A stretch of DNA of 64,000 bases from an uncultured Candidatus Melainabacteria bacterium (GTDB taxonomy: Bacteria; Cyanobacteriota; Vampirovibrionia; Gastranaerophilales; Gastranaerophilaceae), in contig CAMUPF010000007.1 in NCBI GenBank assembly GCA_947090755.1, positions 1 through 64,000 of the forward strand. The letters are read 5' to 3'. The position numbers were made by a program, and so were the translations under genes. Numbering within the stretch: the stretch's first letter is position 1; every line of letters begins with the position of its first letter. Under the pieces are notes generated by a model. That model saw only the letters and a program-made list of their open reading frames with translations. It ran no database searches and had not been told where the DNA came from. Shown here piece by piece: positions 43,883 to 50,729 of the stretch.

Positions 43883-44335
43883 ATGGACAGAAAAATCGTA
43901 ACTACAAACCGTAAAGCATTTCATGACTACATTGTTTTTGAAAAATATGTGGCCGGAATTGTGCTTTCAGGAACCGAAGTTAAATCAATCAGGGCGAATG
44001 CGGTTAATTTGAAAGACAGTTTTTGTTCGTTTAGCAGCGAGGGTGAATTGTTTCTTTATAAATGCCATATTTCACCGTATGAACATGGAAATCGATTCAA
44101 TCACGAACCTGAGCGCTTAAGAAAACTGCTGTTGACCGGCAAAGAACTTTTGAAGATTTCTCAAAAGGTTAAAAAAGAAGGTTACACGATTGTTCCTCTG
44201 GAAATGTTTTTTATAAAAGGGCTTGTAAAAGTAGAAATTGCGCTTGTTAAGGGTAAAAAATTACACGATAAGCGTGAGGATATCACAAAAAAAGATCAAA
44301 AACGTGATATGGATAGGGCTAGTAAAATACGATGA
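43883..44335 (+). CDS. smpB: SsrA-binding protein (tmRNA partner)
   Basis: ATG 43883 gives 150 residues starting DRKIVTTNRKAFHDY; an upstream in-frame start at 43865 is less likely. GIVLSGTEVKSIRANAVNLKDS, YKCHISPYEHGNRFNHEP and the basic tail KKLHDKREDITKKDQKRD, which mimics a codon-anticodon helix, are diagnostic. It works with tmRNA in ribosome rescue. Its stop overlaps the next ATG (ATGA). Confidence 0.96.
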   Translation: MDRKIVTTNRKAFHDYIVFEKYVAGIVLSGTEVKSIRANAVNLKDSFCSFSSEGELFLYKCHISPYEHGNRFNHEPERLRKLLLTGKELLKISQKVKKEGYTIVPLEMFFIKGLVKVEIALVKGKKLHDKREDITKKDQKRDMDRASKIR

Positions 44336-45213
44336 AAGTGGTTCTGGTCGGCAGCGGGCCGATGTTATGCTCACTTATAGAAGGTTGTTGTGCTTGCGGC
44401 GGGGTCGAGATTGCGGGTGTGCTTAGGTATGAAAATTTAATTTATCCTCGCTGGCGGCTTCGTTTAAGAGATTTTTTGTGTCCGTCTGTGGAGAATACAC
44501 TTATTAAAAAATATAAATTGCGCAATTTGAGTTTCAGGTCTGTGAATAGTGAGGCGTTTAAAGAGTTTCTAATTGCAAACAATATCGATTTAATGCTTGT
44601 TGGAACATGGCGTGAGAAAATTAAGCGTGAAATTTTTGACGTTCCGCGGCTTGCCAGTGTTAATGTTCATCCCTCGCTTTTGCCTAAATATCGCGGGCCG
44701 AACCCGTATTTACAGGTGATAAAAAACGGTGAACGGTTTTCGGGGTTTACGTTTCATTTGATTGATGAGAAATTTGATAATGGAGCGATTCTATATCAAA
44801 AACGTGTCGAAATCCTGCCCTACTATACTTCTAAAGAATTGCGCGAAAAGATAACGTTTGAAGTTAAACAATCGCTGCCGGATTTTCTGGTTGCGCTGGA
44901 TAAAGGTGAGATTATTCCGCTGGAACAAAACGAAAAGCTTGCAACATATTATCCGAATATCACGGAAGACGAAATGATGCTGGATTTTGAGCGTGAAACC
45001 GCACAAGAGATTGTTGCGCGTGTGCGGGCATTACACCCGTGGCTCCCATGTTACGTGACATTCGGTGAAGATTTTTATGTTGTTAACCCTTATGAAATTG
45101 AGATTTGCGAGAACTGTCCTTCGGGTGTAAATTTGGAGGGTTCACAAATTACGGCTTGCTGCCGCGATGGCCGCGGGGTGATTATGCGGGGCTTGACTAA
45201 ATATAGAAAATAA
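44332..45213 (+). CDS. fmt: formyltransferase-family protein, probably methionyl-tRNA formyltransferase
   Basis: A 293-residue protein with the formyltransferase core: LMLVGTWREKIKREIFDVPR, NVHPSLLPKYRGPNPY with the catalytic Asn-His and SLLPKYRG loop, and FHLIDEKFDNGAIL with the catalytic Asp. A C-terminal OB-like part (LHPWLPCYVTFGEDFYV) fits Fmt. The N-terminus (LVGSGPMLCSLIEGCCACGG) is less typical, so another N10-formyl-THF transferase acting on a sugar or amine remains possible. Coupled to smpB by a 4-bp overlap. Confidence 0.72.
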   Translation: MKVVLVGSGPMLCSLIEGCCACGGVEIAGVLRYENLIYPRWRLRLRDFLCPSVENTLIKKYKLRNLSFRSVNSEAFKEFLIANNIDLMLVGTWREKIKREIFDVPRLASVNVHPSLLPKYRGPNPYLQVIKNGERFSGFTFHLIDEKFDNGAILYQKRVEILPYYTSKELREKITFEVKQSLPDFLVALDKGEIIPLEQNEKLATYYPNITEDEMMLDFERETAQEIVARVRALHPWLPCYVTFGEDFYVVNPYEIEICENCPSGVNLEGSQITACCRDGRGVIMRGLTKYRK

Positions 45214-45221
45214 TACATAAT
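45193..45221 (+). promoter_or_regulatory. promoter of prepilin gene 3
   Basis: TTGACT (45193-45198), 17-bp spacer, CATAAT (45216-45221). The -35 is inside the last codons of the formyltransferase gene. Confidence 0.8.
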
Positions 45222-45246
45222 TATAAAAGAAAGGAAGGGTAAATAT

Positions 45247-46324
45247 ATGAGATTGATTAAAAGAGTAACGACATGGACAGGGGGGGGGGGGGCCGGCTGA
45301 GCCGGTTCTATATATGGGTTCCGAGCTTGCGGACGACGTGAAATTTAACGCGAATGGCCGAGAGCCGGCGGGGCGTGCATTTACCATGGCGGAAATCCTT
45401 TTATCCCTAACAATTATCGGCGTGGTCGCAGCAATAACGCTTCCATCTTTGACAGGCAACATTAACGAGCGCACTTGGAATACGCAGAGAAAAGCGCTTT
45501 ATGCGCGGTTTTCACAAGCGATTGCCCTGATGCCGGCGCTCAACGGCTATGGAACATATACAGCCGGCACAGATTCGGCTTCTGCTGTGGATACCGCGGC
45601 CGAAACTTTCGTCACGGAAGGACTTTCAAAAGTTCTTAAAATTAACAACATCTGCGACAGTGAACATTTGCAAGATTGCGGAATTGTTTCTTCGTATACA
45701 ACGGTCGGCGGCAATACAAAGCCTATCCCTACTAATTTAGAGGAATTAAATAGAAGATTCGTTCACGGTTGGGATAATGGGGACGGCACTTCTACCACTA
45801 ATCCGCAAAAGGATATAAATACCCGTGCAGCAGGGTTTGAAACCCAGAATGGCGAAAGTATTCTTGTATTATATAACCCGTATTGCGTTGGAAATGATGT
45901 AAAGTCGTGGGATTTTATTCAACCGATGATGTGTGCAAATTTTATTTATGACTTAAACGGAAATAAAGGGCCAAATACAGTAGGCAAGGATATTGGCGTT
46001 ATGACAGCGTTATTTTCTTCTGACTCTATTGTTGTCGCGCCGGTGCCTTTAGTGACAAATGTTGGCTCTGCAAAGTATCAGGATGCAGGTGTCCTTTGTC
46101 GAAATCAAGACAGTGACAGCAGAGTTCCTAATAGAGAAGAACTTATGTCTATTTTCTACAATAGCACTTTGTTTGATATGGTCGGTGATAACAATGCTTA
46201 CGATAACATCTGGTCATCTTCCAACGATAGCGTTGAGAATGCTTGGACTGTAAACTTTAACCTTGCCCGTACTTATAAATTGCAAAAGACGTATTCTGTA
46301 TCAGTCCGATGTATAAAACGATAA
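45247..46324 (+). CDS. phase-variable type IV prepilin-like protein 3 (off frame as given)
   Basis: ATG 45247 behind AAAGGAAGGG starts MRLIKRVTTWT, then 13 G (45280-45292) and a TGA three codons later. With 12 or 15 G it continues into the shared leader PAEPVLYMGSELADDVKFNA and the prepilin signal GRAFTMAEILLSLTIIG. The first eleven residues differ from the MKKDxNVSI starts of genes 2 and 4. The body has SKVLKINNICDSEHLQDCG, YDLNGNKGPNTVGKDIG and the lectin-like end (SRVPNREELMSIFYN, NIWSSSN, VRCIKR). ATG 45273 would be in frame only with 14 G. Confidence 0.87.
45280..45292 (+). repeat. poly-G tract (13) in prepilin gene 3
   Basis: Thirteen G between ACATGGACA and the dyad CCGGCTGAGCCGG. Confidence 0.95.
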
Positions 46325-46333
46325 AATTATTGT

Positions 46334-46369
46334 AAGGCGCCGGCGGACTCGCCGGCGCCTTGTTTTTAT
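46334..46369 (+). terminator. intrinsic terminator after prepilin gene 3
   Basis: AAGGCGCCGGCG and CGCCGGCGCCTT arms, then TTTTT. Confidence 0.88.
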
Positions 46370-46424
46370 TCTTTGTTTGCGGTAATATTTTGGTATATCA
46401 GACGAAAAAAGAGAGGAAAATTTT

Positions 46425-47177
46425 ATGTCAGGACATTCAAAGTGGTCTACCATCAAACATAAGAAAGCAAAAGTTGACTCACAACGTGCAGTTGTGTTTC
46501 AGAGATATTCAAGAGAATTAATTGTTGCAGCGCGCTTGGGCGGTGCTGATCCTGCGGGTAACTTCCGTCTTAGAACGGCGATTGAAAAAGCAAAAGCGGC
46601 AGGACTTCCGAATGATAATATTAAACGCGCGATAGAAAAAGGCGCAGGCGCAGGTTCCAGTGAAAACTACGAAGAATTGGTATACGAAGGCTACGCGGCT
46701 GGCGGCGTTGCGGTTGTTGTAGAAACAATGACCGACAACAGAAACAGAACAGCCGGTGATATCAGAAGCTATTTTACAAAATTTAACGGGAATCTTGGTA
46801 CAACCGGCGCTGTAAGTTGGATGTTTGACCAGCGCGGGCAGTTGATTTTTAACAAAGATGATGTTGATTTTGACACGCTTTTTGAAACCGCAATCAATTT
46901 TGACGCTGAAGATATAGTTGATGAAGACGATACGTATACGGTTTTGACGTCTGTTGAAAACTTCCAGAAAGTTGTTGAAGGGCTTGAAGGAGCAGGGTTT
47001 AAACCTCAAACTGCCGAGTTTACACGTATTCCGCAAAATACTGTTTCAGTAACTGATGAAAAAACCGCTCAGCAGGTTATGCGTTTATTAGACAGACTTG
47101 AGGAACACGACGATGTTCAGAATGTTTATATGAACTTCGATATCCCTGATGAAATCATGGAAAAGCTGGATGTATAA
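46425..47177 (+). CDS. yebC: YebC/TACO1-family protein
   Basis: A 250-residue protein with the family start SGHSKWSTIKHKKAKVDSQR, then RLRTAIEKAKAAGLPNDNIK, ENYEELVYEGYAAGGVAVVV and VSWMFDQRG. Family members were first described as transcription regulators and more recently tied to translation of proline-rich stretches. The stop overlaps the next ATG. Confidence 0.95.
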   Translation: MSGHSKWSTIKHKKAKVDSQRAVVFQRYSRELIVAARLGGADPAGNFRLRTAIEKAKAAGLPNDNIKRAIEKGAGAGSSENYEELVYEGYAAGGVAVVVETMTDNRNRTAGDIRSYFTKFNGNLGTTGAVSWMFDQRGQLIFNKDDVDFDTLFETAINFDAEDIVDEDDTYTVLTSVENFQKVVEGLEGAGFKPQTAEFTRIPQNTVSVTDEKTAQQVMRLLDRLEEHDDVQNVYMNFDIPDEIMEKLDV

Positions 47178-48541
47178 TGATTCAGAAAATTGCCGAATTG
47201 TCAAAGTTGCTGAATAGCTCATACAGCGCAAAAAGTATTTTAAACTCTTTGCATGACTTTTTTGCGGACTATTTTGGCGTGCAAAAAACCGAACTTTATA
47301 CGTGGGATGGAACGACTTCGCAGTTGAGGGATTTTTCAAGAAACTGGCTTTATATTGACGATATTTTTGAAAAGAAAATTGTCGCGCAGTATTATAAAAT
47401 CTATGCGGATTTGCAAGAACGCGCAGAGGCAAAATCGTCCGGCGGACGGCTTTATTTCCCGCTCAAAAAACAGTCTAAATATGTCGGAATGATAGAATTT
47501 ACCGGCGGACATTCTGATGAATTGGTTAAGTTTTTAGAGGTTTCAGGCGATGTTATTTCTCTCAAAGTTCAGAATATTATTCTGAACGAAAAAATGCAGA
47601 AAAATATTAATTTTCACGATTCTATGAAAAATATCGCGAAAATTATCGAAACCCAGTACGAACTTAATTACATTGTACCGCTGATTGGCGAAATGTTTGA
47701 TAAGTTTGTATCAAATCATTTGATTTATATCTTTTTGAAAAAGGATGATTCGGAAGAGTTTTCTCTCGTCTGGCCGGCCGCATGTAATGACGAAAAAATT
47801 TACGGGCTTATCAGTATTTTGCGAAGCGATTCTGATTGTATTTTGACGGCAGACAAGAAAACCGGAGTTTTCCCGCTGGTGAGTGAAGGCAAGCTTTTTG
47901 GCTGTATCGTTACCAAGAGTATGGAAGGCAAACTTAACGATAAGGAAGTTGACTATATCGAACAGCTTACGAATCAGGTTGCGACAACGATTAACCGTGC
48001 AAATGTTTATGCGGAAATCCTCAAACACGCAACGCTTGACGCTTTGACCGGATTTTATAACAAACGTCAGCTTGAAGAACGTTTGAAACAGGAGGTTTCA
48101 AGCGCAAGACGTCAGCACCAGCCGCTTTCTGTAATTATGACTGATATTGACTTTTTCAAAGGCGTGAACGACACTTACGGCCACGCGGTCGGGGATTTGG
48201 TGTTGAAAACTGTTTCAGATGTGATTCGCTCGCAGCTTCGTGAGTATGACGTTGCAGGGCGTTACGGCGGCGAAGAGTTTACGATTTTGCTTCCGAGTGC
48301 AGCAATAAAAGACGCGTGCATGGTCGCGGAACGTCTGAGAAAAGCTGTTGAAAAACGTATGGTTGATATTTCAAAACTTACGCCAGAACACAAAAATATT
48401 AATGTTACTATAAGCCTTGGGGTTTATCAAATGCAAGAAGGCGACGAGATTCCTGATTTGATTATAAAAGCTGACAAAGCGCTTTACGAGGCAAAAACCG
48501 GCGGACGTAACAAAGTGGTTTCGGCACTGGAGGTAAAATAG
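47177..48541 (+). CDS. GAF-type sensor diguanylate cyclase (GGDEF)
   Basis: A 454-residue protein without membrane helices. Residues ~1-280 look like one or two GAF-like sensor regions (LYFPLKKQSKYVGMIEFTGG; TNQVATTINRANVYAEI helix). The GGDEF domain starts with DALTGFYNKRQLEERL, has MTDIDFFKGVNDTYGHAVGD and the active-site loop RYGGEEFTILLP. REYD five residues upstream of GGEEF fits the RxxD inhibitory site. It should make cyclic di-GMP, a frequent regulator of type IV pili. It sits between yebC and tsaE in a tight operon. Confidence 0.92.
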   Translation: MIQKIAELSKLLNSSYSAKSILNSLHDFFADYFGVQKTELYTWDGTTSQLRDFSRNWLYIDDIFEKKIVAQYYKIYADLQERAEAKSSGGRLYFPLKKQSKYVGMIEFTGGHSDELVKFLEVSGDVISLKVQNIILNEKMQKNINFHDSMKNIAKIIETQYELNYIVPLIGEMFDKFVSNHLIYIFLKKDDSEEFSLVWPAACNDEKIYGLISILRSDSDCILTADKKTGVFPLVSEGKLFGCIVTKSMEGKLNDKEVDYIEQLTNQVATTINRANVYAEILKHATLDALTGFYNKRQLEERLKQEVSSARRQHQPLSVIMTDIDFFKGVNDTYGHAVGDLVLKTVSDVIRSQLREYDVAGRYGGEEFTILLPSAAIKDACMVAERLRKAVEKRMVDISKLTPEHKNINVTISLGVYQMQEGDEIPDLIIKADKALYEAKTGGRNKVVSALEVK

Positions 48542-49009
48542 GTGAAGTATTCGAGAGTTTGTAATAGTCTGGAAGATACGAAAAAGCTGGCTGAAGAGTT
48601 CGCCGGCCTGATTGAAAATGGCTGTTTTGTGAATCTTTACGGTGAAATAGGTGCCGGTAAAACCGCGTTTGTTAAACTTGTTGCAGACGCACTGGGTGTG
48701 CAGGAAAAAGTTACAAGCCCGAGTTTTGTGATTTTGAATGAATACCATAGCGCAAAGCTTCCGATTTATCACTTTGATTTATACCGTCTTGAACACGAGG
48801 GCGTTAAGACGATTTCTGACGAACTGCGTGAGTATTCAGAGGGTAAAAATATTACGTTTGTTGAATGGGCAGAATTTTCGCAAAACGAAATCCCGTTCAA
48901 TCATCTGAAAATTAATGTAACTTATAACGACGATGATGCTCGCGTTTATACGTTTGAGCCGTCCGGAAAAGGGTTTGAATATATTATTGAGGGGCTGGAA
49001 AAATGTTAG
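48542..49009 (+). CDS. tsaE: tRNA t6A37 synthesis ATPase TsaE
   Basis: A 155-residue P-loop protein from GTG 48542. LYGEIGAGKTAFVKLVADAL (Walker A), TSPSFVILNEY, and YHFDLYRL followed by FVEWAEF are the family marks. With TsaB and TsaD it supports threonylcarbamoyl modification of ANN-decoding tRNAs. It overlaps tsaB by 7 bp. Confidence 0.95.
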   Translation: MKYSRVCNSLEDTKKLAEEFAGLIENGCFVNLYGEIGAGKTAFVKLVADALGVQEKVTSPSFVILNEYHSAKLPIYHFDLYRLEHEGVKTISDELREYSEGKNITFVEWAEFSQNEIPFNHLKINVTYNDDDARVYTFEPSGKGFEYIIEGLEKC

Positions 49010-49614
49010 TTTTAGCGTTTGATACTTGTATGGATAAAATGTATGTGACTTTGTGTCGTGACGGTGCGGTGTTGAATTCTGTCGCTGTTCCGTACGAGGG
49101 AATGCAAACGCGCTCACCAAAATTGTTAGAAACTGTTAAAAATGTTTTGTTAGAAAACAGTTTGACATTTGCGGACTTGGACTTAATCGCTACAAGTGTT
49201 GGGCCGGGGGGATTTACGGCGATTAGAACCTGTATGACGGTTGCGCGTGTAATGGCACAGGAACTGGGTAAAAAACTTATCGGCGTAACGTCTTTTGAAA
49301 TTTTGGAAAATTTACCGGTTGATTTTGAAGGCAAGAAAAAACTTGTTGCGCTTGATGCCCGCCGTGAAAGCGCTTATGTTGCGGTCGACGGTGAAATTAA
49401 AGGAATCGTGCCTTTGAATGAAATTCAAACAGATGGGTATTTTGTTGTGACAGACGACAAATTGCAGCCGATTTTGGGCGGTGTTTCGTATCAAAGTTTG
49501 GATGTGAATTTGGGCGAAATTATCGCTAAAATTGCGGTTGAAAAGTCTAAAAACGAGGACGGCGACTGGGGCAAACTTACACCGTTGTACCTGAGTGCAC
49601 CGTCTAACTCTTGA
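49003..49614 (+). CDS. tsaB: tRNA t6A37 synthesis protein TsaB
   Basis: A 203-residue ASKHA-fold protein: LVLAFDTCMDKMYVTL start, SPKLLETVKNVL, ATSVGPGGFTAIRTCMTVAR and GVTSFEIL. The zinc-type His motif of TsaD is absent, as expected for TsaB. Its stop codon lies within the -35 hexamer of the fourth prepilin promoter. A G6 run inside is stable coding sequence. Confidence 0.93.
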   Translation: MLVLAFDTCMDKMYVTLCRDGAVLNSVAVPYEGMQTRSPKLLETVKNVLLENSLTFADLDLIATSVGPGGFTAIRTCMTVARVMAQELGKKLIGVTSFEILENLPVDFEGKKKLVALDARRESAYVAVDGEIKGIVPLNEIQTDGYFVVTDDKLQPILGGVSYQSLDVNLGEIIAKIAVEKSKNEDGDWGKLTPLYLSAPSNS

Positions 49615-49639
49615 CTAATTCCAAAACATGCTGCATAAT
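49611..49639 (+). promoter_or_regulatory. promoter of prepilin gene 4
   Basis: TTGACT (49611-49616), 17-bp spacer, CATAAT (49634-49639); the -35 contains the tsaB stop codon. Confidence 0.8.
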
Positions 49640-49667
49640 AAGATTAAAAGAAAGGCAGGGTAAAAAT

Positions 49668-50729
49668 ATGAAGAAAGATAGCAATGTATCAATTTATGCA
49701 GGGGGGGGGGGGCCGGCTGAGCCGGTTCTATATATGGGTTCCGAGCTTGCGGACGACGTGAAATTTAACGCGAAGGGCGGAGTGCCGGCGGGGCGTGCAT
49801 TTACCATGGCCGAAATCCTTTTATCCCTAACAATAATCGGCGTGGTCGCAGCCATAACGCTTCCGTCGCTGACCGGCAATATTAACGAACGCACGTGGAA
49901 CACCCAGAGAAAAGCGCTTTATGCGCGTTTTAGTCAGGCGATTGCGCTTATGCCTTCTTTGAACCACTACGGAACGCTTACAGAGGACGAAAACGGCAGT
50001 GTCACAGCCGATACGGCCGCAGAAACTTTCGTGACGGAAGGACTCTCAAAAGTTCTTAAAATTAACAACATCTGCGACAGTGAACATTTACAGGATTGCG
50101 GCCTGCCCGATAAAATTAATCCGATGAACGGCGCCGGCGGATTTGATTTCCCTACAACACTTGCAGGATTTAACAATGAATGGCATACAATGTCGTTTGA
50201 CAATTATTCTTATTCGCAGATTAATACAAAAGCCGTAGCGTTTGAAACCGTAAATGGCGAAAGTATAGCGGTTTATTACACACCGGCGTGTCAGTCAAGC
50301 ATGAATGAAACGACGAATTTTTATTATTATCCTAAGATATGCGCAAATTTCGTGTTTGATTTGAATGGAAATAAAGGCCCCAATACTGTTGGCAAGGATA
50401 TTGGATTTATAACGGTTTTTTATCCCGTTGATTCGATTATAAGTTCGCCTCAGCCGCTCGGGCGTGCTTCTAAGATTGGAACCGCACCGGAAGAGGCGTC
50501 AAAATATTGCAGGCAGGAGGGCGAAGAGTACAAATTGCCTGATATGTATGACGCGGCGGCTATGGTTTTGAATAAAAATCTTATTGGAACACTTGCGGAT
50601 ACGCTCGCGACAGGAAGTAAGCTTGACAGTACAAGATTCTGGGGAGTGGGTACGCAAACGGCGTTTAAACTTTATGACGTTGGTACTTCTACTGCGTATT
50701 TAAATGTCTACTGCATAAAACGTAATTAG
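49668..50729 (+). CDS. phase-variable type IV prepilin-like protein 4 (on frame as given)
   Basis: ATG 49668 behind AAAGGCAGGG reads MKKDSNVSIYAGGGGPAEPV through 12 G without interruption, giving 353 residues. The leader before the cleavage site GRA|FTMAE is 44 residues, longer than usual class III leaders, and Ala stands at -1. The pilin helix NINERTWNTQRKALYARFSQ, SKVLKINNICDSEHLQDCG and FDLNGNKGPNTVGKDIGF are shared with the paralogues. The C-terminus (YKLPDMYDAAAMVLNKN, RFWGVGTQT, VYCIKRN) is the most diverged of the four. It converges with priA and overlaps it by 4 bp. It would be the expressed member in this sequence state. Confidence 0.9.
   Translation: MKKDSNVSIYAGGGGPAEPVLYMGSELADDVKFNAKGGVPAGRAFTMAEILLSLTIIGVVAAITLPSLTGNINERTWNTQRKALYARFSQAIALMPSLNHYGTLTEDENGSVTADTAAETFVTEGLSKVLKINNICDSEHLQDCGLPDKINPMNGAGGFDFPTTLAGFNNEWHTMSFDNYSYSQINTKAVAFETVNGESIAVYYTPACQSSMNETTNFYYYPKICANFVFDLNGNKGPNTVGKDIGFITVFYPVDSIISSPQPLGRASKIGTAPEEASKYCRQEGEEYKLPDMYDAAAMVLNKNLIGTLADTLATGSKLDSTRFWGVGTQTAFKLYDVGTSTAYLNVYCIKRN
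49701..49712 (+). repeat. poly-G tract (12) in prepilin gene 4
   Basis: Twelve G, preceded by ATTTATGCA and followed by the dyad CCGGCTGAGCCGG. Confidence 0.95.

Noticed and set aside
19531-46324. Prepilins 1-3 as simple pseudogenes
   Set aside because: The only defect is the G count; the rest of each frame is intact, with promoter, ribosome site and terminator, and the paralogue with 12 G is open.
46518-47036. 172-codon minus-strand frame inside yebC
   Set aside because: Antisense shadow of a recognisable gene.
49205-49212. G run in tsaB (about six G) as another switch
   Set aside because: Too short for frequent slippage and part of the conserved GPGGF motif.
19531-50729. Diversity-generating retroelement acting on lectin-like heads
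   Set aside because: No reverse transcriptase or template repeat is visible in the window; variation among paralogues is not adenine-specific as far as can be seen.
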